Origin: JBEKIK01 sp050013075
GTDB lineage: Bacteria; Planctomycetota; Planctomycetia; Pirellulales; Thermoguttaceae
Direction: 5' to 3'
Assembly: GCA_050013075.1 (NCBI GenBank)
Contig: JBEKFZ010000072.1
Location: 1 to 21,455 of the forward strand
DNA length: 21,455 nucleotides
Shown: positions 8,301 through 16,189 of the stretch, piece by piece
How the letters are laid out: each line of letters opens with the position of its first letter
Position numbering within the stretch: position 1 is the first letter of the stretch
Notes under the pieces: model-generated
Database searches by the model: none
Seen by the model: the letters and a program-made list of their open reading frames with translations, nothing else
Told to the model about the DNA's origin: nothing
Translations under genes and position numbers: made by a program

Positions 8301-10808
8301 TTTACGAAGGGGATCGTTACGGGTCTCACGCCCCGCCAAGGCTCAAACCTCGTGCCTGACGGCAACAATATCGCTTTGTCGATCACCGCGACTAGCGGCA
8401 GTCCCGTCTGGACCGGCGCACAGAATTCCAAATGGAGGGCGACTCCTCCTCCGATCGGCGGCCTCGGGAATTGGCAAATCAGCCTCGTGCCCGATGAGTT
8501 CATAACCGGCGACTCGGTGTTGTTTGACAACACCGCCCCCGGCTTTACGACGGTGGACATCTCCGACGCCAACGTGGCGCCTACCAGCACCACCTTTAAC
8601 AACACCACCTTGAGCTATATCATCTCTAGCTCCGGCGGATACGGCATCTCGTCCGGTTACCTGGCGAAAAACGGCACCGGAACCGTTACTATCACAACCT
8701 CCAATACTTACGCGGGCGTAACAATAGTAAACGCCGGTACGCTCAATATCAATAACGCCTCCGCCATCGGCACGGGTGTGCTGACCTTAACCGGCGGCAC
8801 GATTGATGCCAGCGCCGGGTATATCGCCCTGACGACTAACAACGCGCAAAGCTGGAACGGCGACTTCACCTTCAAGGGAACCAATAACCTGAACCTGGGC
8901 ACCGGGGATGTGACCCTCGGCGGAACGGCCGGGTCGCGCACGGTTACCGTCACTGCCGGCGATCTCGCCGTAGGCTCCATCCCAGTCGCCACCGCCGGAT
9001 ATGGCCTGACCAAGGCCGGAGCGGGCACTTTGTCACTGACCGGCGCTTCGACCAACAATATCGCTGGCACCCTGAACATCACAGGCGGAACAGTTGAAAT
9101 TGCCAGCGATTTATACGTTACCGGCCTTACCGGCAGCGGCACGATTCAAGCCTACACCTCCGCCAGCAAGTGGTTATACATCACCAACGCCACGGACGAT
9201 ACCTTCGCCGGCGTCATTCAAGACGGCGCCGGCTTGCTGGGCCTGAGGAAACTCGGGGCGGGCAAGCTCACCCTAAACGGAAGCATCAACTATTCCATGG
9301 AGACATCGGTGGGCGGGGGCACGCTGGTATTCTCGGGCACCACCAATAACACCACTGCAGTTGACACGATCGGTGATACTGCCGGTGCGAACGGCGTGCT
9401 GATTATTTCCTCTGGCGCCAACTTCAGCGCGAATGACCCCGTAGGCCAGTTTACTTCCAGCCTTGCGGTCGGAACCAACGCCACCTCCGCCGGCAGCGTT
9501 AAATTGCTCGCGGGTGGCACGCTCACGACCGCCTCGCAATTCGGCCTTGGCACCGGTACAGGCGGATATGCAGCCTATACCCAAACCGGAGGCACGGCGA
9601 ACGTTGGAAGCTACTTTGTCCTTGGCTTCAATAACGATCGAAGCGTGGCCAACATCAGCGGCGGATCGCTCAACATAGGCAGCAACGTGATTACCGTCGG
9701 GGCCGGCGGCACGGGTTCCATCGGTGTGTTGAACCTGAGCGGCACCGTCACCGTCACTTCTACCGCAACCACCGGCTACGGTCCAACCATCGGCGGTATA
9801 TTCGTCGGTGAAAACGGGGCCGGCACTTTGAATGTATCCGGCAACGCCTCACTCACGCTGACCGGTTGGGGTTTGCGTATAGGACATAATTCCGGTGCGA
9901 GTGGCACTGTGAACCTGCGCGGTGGCACAGTCACAACAACCGCGGTTTCCCGGGGTTCCGGAACCGGCGCCCTGAACTTCAACGGCGGCACGCTGAAAGC
10001 CAGCGGCGATACCACAACGTTCCTGACGGGTCTGACCAACACCTACGTTTATAGCAACGGCGCAATCATCGATGACGGCGGCAAAGCCATCACCATCGGC
10101 CAAGTGCTACTCGCCCCAACGGGTAACGGCGTGAGCGCTACCGGACTGACCGTCAGCGGCAGCGGCTTCATCGATACGCCCCTGGTGACGATCACCAACG
10201 CCTCGGGCGACTCCACCGGCGCCGGCGCCACGGCCATTGCGACCATCAACTCCGATGGCTCTCTCGCCGGCATTACTATCACCAATCCGGGCCTCGGCTA
10301 CACCGCCGCGCCGACGTTCGCGCTCGTGGGCGGCGGCGTCGGCAACACCGGCGCCATCACCGGCACGGCAACGCTGGTTGCGAATACCAGCGGCGGTCTG
10401 ACCAAACTCGGCGCCGGCACCATGACGCTTACCGCCTCAAGCACCTATACCGGCAATACTACCATCAGCGACGGCACGCTGGCATTGGTCTCCGGCGGCG
10501 ATATTTCCGCGTCTTCCGCGATTAGCACCGGTGGTTCCGGCACGTTCGAAGTTGACAGCGGCGATCATACCGTGGGCACTATCAGCGGCACCGGCACAAC
10601 CAAGGTGCTTTCCGGCAGTTTGACGGCGACTTCCATAGTCCAAGACACCCTGGACATCGGATCCGGGAGCTGGGCCACGTTAAACACTGCCACGATTGAC
10701 GGCGGCTCGACCTCAGGCTCGTTGTCGGAGGTTCCCGAGCCGGCCACTTGGGCAATGCTCATGCTGGCCGCCTTGGGACTGGGAATTTACTGGCGCCGCC
10801 GCCGGTAA
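2334..10808 (+). CDS. Giant exported beta-helix repeat protein with autotransporter-associated strands and PEP-CTERM tail
   Basis: 2824 residues. The ATG at 2334 is preceded by AAAGGA (2321-2326, 7-nt gap). Residues 1-31 form a signal peptide (MRSRLLG, hydrophobic LFLVYGILLTASIFLF, then PGQAA). The C-terminus, from residue 2800, is VPEPATWAMLML, a short hydrophobic span and RRRR, a textbook PEP-CTERM exosortase sorting signal; such proteins are exported, cut and anchored or released at the cell surface. Between these lie about 12 copies of the autotransporter-associated strand motif (GLTKAGTGTLTL...NTYTGAT...GTL) and T5SS/PEP-CTERM-associated repeats (VGENGAGTLNVSG). The protein is Gly/Thr/Ser/Asn-rich with almost no Cys and no enzyme domain that I see, so adhesion or surface-matrix function is the likely role, by family analogy. 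There is no autotransporter beta-barrel. A strong terminator follows. The antisense strand carries many spurious open frames because of biased codon use. Confidence 0.95.
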   Translation: MRSRLLGSNLFLVYGILLTASIFLFPVPGQAATYSWDANGQTWTWDTSLSNWWDSSSDIPWPTATDSVADFGAGVPIGSGGRGTISGGTVTVSTVQANGITFDITGYTLSGGTITLVGTTPTITVTTLGNTATIGSSIAGTVGFTKAGNGTLTLSGANTGLSGAVTLNAGTLIIGSTSALGTATGAFVINGGTIDANAAITTTNKTQNWNGDFTFTGSNNLNLGTGAVTLGGSGTVRTVTVTANTLTVGALAGGDIMSAVGTNGNYGLTKAGAGTLTLNNGGSIGGILNITAGKVQMFQDFTVGGLTGTGTIENGSGTTKWFFVRNVADDTFSGVIQGGALAGTLGLSKSGPGKLTLLGTNAYTDRTTITGGTVEYGNGTVPCITQTLGTLWFDNRGDGTVQSTYGNDAGNSSLTFTTLTRNTGATGNFVVSGGTNGTTNKIVITGQAAGFIGNNTFFDGNNYAWMNAAGTYVRGIDYTSGAPDAGTENIVASTPNFTAGRLYELISGSGQITAQGTQTITNMNITNNLPFVITDTKILTVNGILLSGGNTTTISGGATSGGIQAASGAELVIRTDTASDNLTISAPILNNGTNALTKTGAGTLTLSGNNTINGTITLCNGNMILSGNNTLGGALYVDAGVLSIPSGTTTTATNGTPIITVGNQTGLNAVMNISGGTLNANKNSNPSIRTSNAAASASAINLSSGILYSNDQTQIGTGTGAYGVLNQTGGTATSNWYFVVGFNNDRSVYNQSAGKFTVNNTFLTIAAGGSGSIGVSNLSGGTFNSPSGGILVGERGNGTLNVSGTAVVTVAGNGITMGDVDSGGQTGWNGTVNLLGGTIVTNKVAKGNISTGGTGVATFNFNGGTLQASTPNATFMTGLDNAYVNGAFGVYSGGGTIDNGGFAITIGQSLIAPTGNGVRATGLTVSGGGYIGTPLVVITNAASDTTGTGAKAVATLKPDGTTLDKIIITNPGVGYTAAPTFALVGGGNGNTGAIGGAATLVDNTLSSGGLTFTGTGTTTLSSANTYTGATLVNAGTLFLGPSGSINSSSGITINGSGAKLLLNTSAAITPTVNVTNGTFGGIGTVNNVVVDVGGNGIITASDVSFNALSIGSLTFNGAGAISLTIDQSTAYQALNVTTLTTGAVNTSGKVSLNASTTGSSWAPATYNLIYYSSLGGVGYGAFQPGTVTGLSNRQSATFSNDSNYIKMKIAGDVPKWTGLVNGNWTVNAITPVGGNTNWVLMTAGTATDFITGDVVTFDDSAPTAGGTTNVIISDANVGPASVAFNNSSSYTYTISSASETTYGIVDYVKSGITYPTSLLVEGGGAVSLNSTNTYSGGTTVSGGTLNINNASAIGTGTLTLDNISTYYSVTLDNTSSTDVTLTTDNPQIWNCNFAFTGTRNLNLGAGAVTMSATRTITVNAGTLTVGGAIGGSGFGLTKAGTGALTLGGANTYTGATIVSAGTLNVTGTVSGTQLDQVGNTSSSDAKLVISSGGSFTANLPGSAWSSSIDVGATGSAAGSVQMSGSTSSFTVNQQIALGNAGYGAFTQSAGTTTIGGFIACGGNNSSGGILNQSGGTITLTGAPITVGYVGTTGLGVMNLSGSAVFNANGPAGNGVWIGELGTAVLNVSGSAALNINSAGTLTGGGGLVLGRTNTTLSNGTVNLLGGTITTPFVTKGTGTGTLNFNGGTLKASADNATFLTGLTNAYVYNSGATIDDGGYAITIGQALLTPTGSNGVSASGLTVSGSGFIDTPLVSITGGGGGSGATAIATINYTTGALSGITITSPGTGYTTAPTFTLLGGGVGSSYSTTSGALSIVANAGGGLTKLGTGTVTITGANTYSGATAVNDGTLILSGAGSINGSSGITINGSTTKLLQTSSVAVTPTVTVDGTLDGTGIVNTVIVASGAGNIIANGNGGPGALTIGSLTFNGVGKISLNTAGSVALITTSLTTGASASSITVNVSNASWTSGTVYDLISYNNLLGTAGFSAFTKGIVTGLTPRQGSNLVPDGNNIALSITATSGSPVWTGAQNSKWRATPPPIGGLGNWQISLVPDEFITGDSVLFDNTAPGFTTVDISDANVAPTSTTFNNTTLSYIISSSGGYGISSGYLAKNGTGTVTITTSNTYAGVTIVNAGTLNINNASAIGTGVLTLTGGTIDASAGYIALTTNNAQSWNGDFTFKGTNNLNLGTGDVTLGGTAGSRTVTVTAGDLAVGSIPVATAGYGLTKAGAGTLSLTGASTNNIAGTLNITGGTVEIASDLYVTGLTGSGTIQAYTSASKWLYITNATDDTFAGVIQDGAGLLGLRKLGAGKLTLNGSINYSMETSVGGGTLVFSGTTNNTTAVDTIGDTAGANGVLIISSGANFSANDPVGQFTSSLAVGTNATSAGSVKLLAGGTLTTASQFGLGTGTGGYAAYTQTGGTANVGSYFVLGFNNDRSVANISGGSLNIGSNVITVGAGGTGSIGVLNLSGTVTVTSTATTGYGPTIGGIFVGENGAGTLNVSGNASLTLTGWGLRIGHNSGASGTVNLRGGTVTTTAVSRGSGTGALNFNGGTLKASGDTTTFLTGLTNTYVYSNGAIIDDGGKAITIGQVLLAPTGNGVSATGLTVSGSGFIDTPLVTITNASGDSTGAGATAIATINSDGSLAGITITNPGLGYTAAPTFALVGGGVGNTGAITGTATLVANTSGGLTKLGAGTMTLTASSTYTGNTTISDGTLALVSGGDISASSAISTGGSGTFEVDSGDHTVGTISGTGTTKVLSGSLTATSIVQDTLDIGSGSWATLNTATIDGGSTSGSLSEVPEPATWAMLMLAALGLGIYWRRRR
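4953..10414 (+). repeat. Three large internal modules of the giant repeat protein
   Basis: Long segments recur inside the gene. The landmark TF(M/L)TGL(D/T)N begins at nt 4953, 7422 and 10017 (residues 874, 1697, 2562), giving periods of 823 and 865 residues. Each copy continues with (I/A)ITIGQ, a GLTVSG(S/G)G(F/Y)I(D/G)TPLV segment, GITIT.PG.GYT(T/A)APTF and an autotransporter-associated strand. A second landmark, a W-x-G...W...NW segment followed by FITGD(V/S)V(T/L)F(D)D/N and ISDANV, occurs twice (near nt 5970-6180 and 8400-8580). This suggests growth by internal duplication followed by divergence. Confidence 0.8.
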
Positions 10809-10836
10809 AGTGCTGAAACAGTAAAAACGCCTCGTT

Positions 10837-10870
10837 GGGGCGGCAGTTAAACTGCCGCCCCAATTTTTTT
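10837..10870 (+). terminator. Strong rho-independent terminator after the giant gene
   Basis: A perfect 12-bp inverted repeat (GGGGCGGCAGTT, one centre base, AACTGCCGCCCC; 10837-10861) is followed by a 7-T run at 10864-10870. It begins 29 nt after the stop codon. The 3' arm AACTGCCGCCC is repeated again at 10871-10881, so a second pairing partner exists just after the T-run. Confidence 0.92.
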
Positions 10871-10901
10871 AACTGCCGCCCGGATTTATTTGAAGATTGC
10901 A

Positions 10902-11317
10902 TTATTCTCGAGTCCCTCCCGCGCCCATATCCGCGACGTACTTTTGCCAAAGCTCCTGGCCCAACTCGGCAATCGTATCGCAAACTCCTTGTACAAGATG
11001 GTCCAAAGCCTGCCAATCCAGCGATTCAAAACGGAAGGTCAAGGTCGATTCTTTTGGAGCGCATGAAGGCGTTGGCCAACTCGCGGAGTGTTAGCCCCCT
11101 TTGGTGCTTGGCGTCCGACCCGCATAAAGATCGTCCTTCTGATCAAGGTACTCAGTCAAAGCACCTTCGGGGTCGCCCCAACTCCCAAAAAGGTTTTTCC
11201 CCTAATCGTTCTTGCCCATTTTTTGGTAGCATAGGCGTAAAGGGAGAAATCGGGACGGGGTTTTGCTGGTTTGACGGGTTTACGAACCAAAGATTTTACA
11301 GTAGACTTACCATTCAT
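10902..11317 (-). pseudogene. Decayed tyrosine-integrase N-terminus joined to an unknown C-terminal fragment
   Basis: Read on the minus strand from ATG 11317, which follows a good GAGGTGAGGT SD, the protein begins MNGKSTVKSLVRKPVKPAKP and continues KKWARTIRGKTF. One extra base in the A/T run near 11187 restores FFGSWGDPEGALTEYL, DQKDDLYAGRTPSTKGG. One further shift near 11093-11099 gives LTLRELANAFMRSKR, and another near 11040 leads to ESTLTFRFESLDWQALDHL up to a stop at 10902. The first three pieces look like the N-terminal arm and core-binding start of phage-type integrases common in Planctomycetota; the last piece is unrecognised. There is no catalytic domain. It lies next to tRNA-Asp, on the side away from the intact integrase, which fits an older insertion at the same site. 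The plus-strand open frames here look spurious. Confidence 0.68.
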
Positions 11318-11381
11318 ACCTCACCTCATACTATTGATCCAACCGGCGGGGGCCAAACTTAGTTATACGGTACCCTTACAT

Positions 11382-11409
11382 TTGTAAATCAACCGTAAAG
11401 GGGTAAAAT
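11382..11409 (+). promoter_or_regulatory. Candidate promoter of tRNA-Asp
   Basis: TTGTAA (11382-11387), a 16-bp spacer and TAAAAT (11404-11409). The expected transcription start falls around 40 nt before the mature tRNA 5' end. The hexamers and spacing are the same as for the candidate promoter at 2076-2103. Confidence 0.5.
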
Positions 11410-11454
11410 AGGAAAAATCAAAAATAGTTCTAAGTCCTTAAAAAATAAAGACTT

Positions 11455-13343
<1,889 letters not shown>

Positions 13344-13386
13344 GATTCAATTCCTATTGTGTATGCTTGTGTGTTGGTACCGCTGT

Positions 13387-13872
13387 TTAGTGTGCTGTTA
13401 GAGCTTCCTTGGGTTCACCATTTTGGTCCGATACACCCACAAATCCATTGTTTGTATTGTCGGCCTGTACTGTCACAACCCGTTTTTCGAGCGGATTGTA
13501 GATATCCATGTGCCCACCGCCAGCTTCGCCTCCCCCTAGAATAACAACTACTTTTCCTTGAGAGTTGTAAATACCCATCCACCCGTCTCCTTCTTTTATC
13601 TCCGTTAGAGCAAATACAGGTTTTCCTTGGGAGTTATTGATATTTATGATACCACCTCCACCTGTGTTTCCGCGTAAAGTGACAAGTGTTTTTCCGATAG
13701 GGCTTTCAATTTCAAGTCGCTTTGTTCTGATAATCTCGGAGGGGCTACCCCCGCTGAATTGCTCATAAGAATACACCCCGATTGCAACCAATGCACACGC
13801 AAGGCCGGTGGCCGCTAGTTTCCACACATGATTCGTTTTTTCCAGTTTTGTAATACGTTCTTCGACTGTCAT
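13387..13872 (-). CDS. Small membrane-anchored protein with short glycine-rich beta repeats
   Basis: 161 residues from ATG 13872, preceded by AGG in GGCAGGTACCT. I prefer this start to upstream in-frame ones, which lie inside the antisense or coding sequence of the regulator gene. Residues 1-13 (MTVEERITKLEKT) may be a short coiled coil and residues about 17-36 are one membrane helix (WKLAATGLACALVAIGVYSY). The rest is four repeats of about 18-25 residues: GGIININNSQGKPVFAL, GWMGIYNSQGKVVVIL, GGHMDIYNPLEKRVVTV and GFVGVSDQNGEPKEAL, predicting a small exported beta structure. I do not know its function; proteins with this layout occur in planctomycetes. It lies between the XRE regulator and the integrase, perhaps as element cargo. 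Confidence 0.75.
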   Translation of the reverse strand: MTVEERITKLEKTNHVWKLAATGLACALVAIGVYSYEQFSGGSPSEIIRTKRLEIESPIGKTLVTLRGNTGGGGIININNSQGKPVFALTEIKEGDGWMGIYNSQGKVVVILGGGEAGGGHMDIYNPLEKRVVTVQADNTNNGFVGVSDQNGEPKEALTAH

Positions 13873-13892
13873 AGGTACCTGCCTTTGCGGTG

Positions 13893-14123
13893 TTACCGCT
13901 GTTTGTGTGATGGTTTTTGTAAAGGGCTTAAATTTAGCCCGAGATATTCGGCCAGTATGTCGGCTTTGTCGAGCCGTAGGGACGTTTCGCCCCGCATGAA
14001 ACGCATGAGGGACGTTGCGGGGATTTTTGTATCTTTGGCAATCCTGTATTGGGTCAACCCGCTTTCCTCGATTGTGGCTTTTAGCACGTCGGTCAGCGTC
14101 GGTTTCGTTTTGCTCTTGCTCAT
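13893..14123 (-). CDS. XRE-family helix-turn-helix regulator
   Basis: 76 residues, ATG 14123. The HTH spans about residues 10-63: TDVLKATIEESGLTQYRIAKDT is helix 1-2, IPATSLMRFMRGETSL is the recognition helix and turn, and KADILAEYLGL closes the domain. This is the Cro/C1-type fold of small phage and element repressors. No SD is seen before the ATG, and a promoter with TTGACA at 14153-14158 puts the predicted start of transcription on the A of the ATG. Its stop region and the sequence before the integrase gene share the 10-mer ACCGCTGTTT. Likely role: control of the int, membrane-protein and regulator genes. Confidence 0.9.
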   Translation of the reverse strand: MSKSKTKPTLTDVLKATIEESGLTQYRIAKDTKIPATSLMRFMRGETSLRLDKADILAEYLGLNLSPLQKPSHKQR

Positions 14124-14129
14124 AATAGC

Positions 14130-14158
14130 GTTTTAGCAATTATCGGCGTTTTTGTCAA
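14130..14158 (-). promoter_or_regulatory. Promoter of the XRE regulator (predicted leaderless mRNA)
   Basis: On the minus strand: a perfect -35 TTGACA (14158-14153), a 17-bp spacer and TAAAAC (14135-14130). Counting 7 nt downstream places the start on or beside the ATG at 14123. The -35 match is strong, the -10 match moderate (4 of 6). Confidence 0.6.
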
Positions 14159-14190
14159 GCGGCCTTTGATACCGCCGGCAATTTTTTTCG

Positions 14191-15552
14191 TCAGCACGTC
14201 TTGGAACACAATTCCACCTTCACTTGAGGCGACAGCCCCAATCGTGCGAATTCGTCGAGCATCACCTGCCGCACAAAGTCCGCTTCCCCGACAGGGGTCA
14301 GGATCGAATCGTGAATCGTGGTGATGAACAGGTCCGGGCGCAATTCCATGATCCGCGGCACAACCCGCCCGAACATGAACGCGCTTTCAATCCGCTGTGC
14401 AATGTGGGCCAACCGGCGATAGTCACCCCGCTTAATCCGCCGCATGGCTTGCATCACGCTAGGAAACAATTCGGTGAGCACCACAGAGACGGCGTTGCAG
14501 TGTGATGGTCGGTCGTAAAACGCCACCATGACACTCCGCTTGGCTTCCTCCCGTGTCTTGCCCAGCCGGTCGGCCACGGCCTGGTACAAGCCCCGAGCCT
14601 CGCATAGTTCTAGATAGCGCCGCACGTCGGCCGGTAGCCGGCGACGGTCTAATTCTCCTGCAAGCTGGGGGTTCTTGTCAAACATAGTATTGTCAAACAT
14701 AAGGGAGGGAGTACCCCGCCTGCCCTCCGCTTGCTGCTGTCTGCCTTCTTGCCCACCATCCGTGCCTCTTGCTCCCCTTTGCACTGTTTCTGTCCGTCTG
14801 CTGTTGAATCGGGCAATCGCCACGCCCAGAAAAAGCGGCTGCGACTCGGAGACATCAACGTCTACCAGGCGTTTGCCGTCTACAGCCAGGAAATGGCGCA
14901 ATGCTTTCGGAAGGTTCGTCACGTTTGTGTGAACTCGGCCGTAATCGTCCACGGTGAACCTGAATTCCCGCTCCCGAATATGCACTACGACAATCTGGTA
15001 TGACGGGTGGAACGTCTCGCCGAAGTCGATCTTAGCGTCAATCCGGATTTTTTGGAGGTTCCGCCACAGGTGTCGGCAGACTGCGGCGGCAACTGGCGTT
15101 TCCTGCCGTTCGATTTGTTTCCACATCTCCCGGCGACGCGCTTCGCGCCACTGGCGGACGTTGTGGCACAAGCCGGGATTGTTGATGTCCCGCTGGACCA
15201 GCCGAGCCCGATTATAAGGTGCTAGAATCCGGTAGTTTTGGGAGTGGACCCCAGCGCGGTAGCTGCCGTCACGATCGACGTAGCCGGCCTCGAACGCCGC
15301 TTGACGCACGGCGTCAACGTAGTGCCGACCGAGAACCTTGTGGAGATATTTGGCCATCAACGGCACTCGCCCGGTGTCTCGGCATCGCGCATCATCGGCC
15401 AAACCGTTATAGACACAGTGCCCAAGCCACAGTACCCCTTCGCCGACGCGATGCCCGTAGGATTTAAGCAGCCCGTCAACGTCGAGATTCTCAGGATGCC
15501 AAATCCAGATGCCCCCGGCTTGGCGGCCAGGCGGTCGCAGTGTATGATCCAT
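14191..15552 (-). CDS. Compact single-subunit polymerase-like protein (family A / T7-type palm)
   Basis: 453 residues, ATG 15552. Three polymerase motifs occur in the right order. Motif A: LVDVDVSESQPLFLG, Asp231/Asp233 and Gln238. Motif B: AKRSVMVAFY, Lys338 with Tyr346 at +8; the KRSVM core matches what I recall of T7 RNA polymerase motif B. Motif C: TTIHDSILTP, His414-Asp415. A conserved-looking lead, DYGRVHTNVTNLPKALRHFL (203-222), precedes motif A. There is no exonuclease domain, and the protein is far shorter than Pol I or T7 RNAP. Residues 250-283 are a Gln/Gly/Arg-rich linker. It may be a DNA polymerase, primase-polymerase or RNA polymerase; sequence alone does not decide. It sits between the AlpA-like gene and the regulator, downstream of the iteron cluster, so replication of the element is the natural guess. 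Motif calls are firm by eye; the function is inferred. Confidence 0.78.
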   Translation of the reverse strand: MDHTLRPPGRQAGGIWIWHPENLDVDGLLKSYGHRVGEGVLWLGHCVYNGLADDARCRDTGRVPLMAKYLHKVLGRHYVDAVRQAAFEAGYVDRDGSYRAGVHSQNYRILAPYNRARLVQRDINNPGLCHNVRQWREARRREMWKQIERQETPVAAAVCRHLWRNLQKIRIDAKIDFGETFHPSYQIVVVHIREREFRFTVDDYGRVHTNVTNLPKALRHFLAVDGKRLVDVDVSESQPLFLGVAIARFNSRRTETVQRGARGTDGGQEGRQQQAEGRRGTPSLMFDNTMFDKNPQLAGELDRRRLPADVRRYLELCEARGLYQAVADRLGKTREEAKRSVMVAFYDRPSHCNAVSVVLTELFPSVMQAMRRIKRGDYRRLAHIAQRIESAFMFGRVVPRIMELRPDLFITTIHDSILTPVGEADFVRQVMLDEFARLGLSPQVKVELCSKTC

Positions 15553-15641
15553 GATATGGTGCGTTTACTTTCCAGCGCCGGCGGCGGTCCCCGTCGGCGT
15601 TGCGGTTTCTTGTGTGTTACACGTCAATATGCAATTGCAAT

Positions 15642-15878
15642 TCATCGGCCTGCCCCTTTCATTGTGCGAACAGAGGGACAGCCCTGGCTTATCCAAGCGT
15701 CGATTTCGTCCAGGTCCCAGCGGACGAGCGACCCGAGCCGAACAGGCAATGGCATCCTGCCAGAGTCAGCAAGTCGGTAAACATGCCGGCTTGAACAAGA
15801 AAGTTTTTCGGCGACCGTTTCCACGTCGCCCAACCTACGGCCGGATACTCTTTCCGGCACTTGTAGAGAAGCACTCAT
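15642..15878 (-). CDS. AlpA/excisionase-like helix-turn-helix protein
   Basis: 78 residues from ATG 15878, preceded by AGAGG at about 8 nt; an upstream in-frame ATG lacks an SD. VAEKLSCSSRHVYRLADSG (residues about 21-39) is a winged-HTH recognition region, and the following LPVRLGSLVRWDLDEIDAWI is the signature of MerR-like AlpA/Xis DNA-binding proteins. These bind DNA at att sites or promoters and act as recombination directionality factors or regulators. It is 89 bp upstream of the polymerase gene on the same strand, and probably cotranscribed. The candidate iterons begin about 70 bp before its start. Confidence 0.88.
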   Translation of the reverse strand: MSASLQVPERVSGRRLGDVETVAEKLSCSSRHVYRLADSGRMPLPVRLGSLVRWDLDEIDAWISQGCPSVRTMKGAGR

Positions 15879-15950
15879 AATAAAAATCCTCTTGAAAGAG
15901 TTGGCAGCCAGCACAGCGTCAGCCGTATGAGTGCTACAGTACGGCGACGA

Positions 15951-16189
15951 ATTCCGTCGCTCCAGCGCGATACGGTAGACAATCGCAAGTGACTGTCTGG
16001 CAAGCCGTTACCGACAAAGACAAGAAGGCAACGAAAGAACCGGGCGCGAATTCCGTCGCTATTCCGTCGCTTTTGATGTTTGTGGCGGGTCAAAGAACCC
16101 CGAGAGAACGCGGTCGGTTCTGCTTTCGTTTACGGCACGTCTTCAATTCGGTCGCCTTTGGCGAAACCCGACGGAATTCATTCCGTCGC
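15951..16189. repeat. Iteron-like repeats ATTCCGTCGC (candidate origin or multi-site operator)
   Basis: The 10-mer ATTCCGTCGC occurs exactly at 15951-15960, 16050-16059, 16061-16070 and 16180-16189. A one-mismatch copy (ATTCGGTCGC) is at 16145-16154. Two copies are 11 bp apart, about one helical turn. The copy at 15951 is part of a near-palindrome GCGACGAATTCCGTCGC, and that at 16180 of ACGGAAT-TC-ATTCCGT. The cluster fills the 299-bp gap between two minus-strand genes, where I see no convincing gene. Iterons are typical of Rep-dependent origins; binding by the AlpA-like protein is the alternative. Confidence 0.65.

Noticed and set aside
2651..10762. Many long open frames antisense or out of frame inside the giant repeat gene
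   Set aside because: They are low-complexity (Pro/Val/Ala- or Gly/Ala-rich) mirrors of the repetitive Gly/Thr codons, with no SD and no domain; the plus-strand frame has signal peptide, repeats and PEP-CTERM tail.
10835..11362. 175-codon plus-strand frame after the giant gene
   Set aside because: It begins inside the terminator hairpin, has no SD and unusual composition, and the opposite strand gives recognisable integrase pieces.
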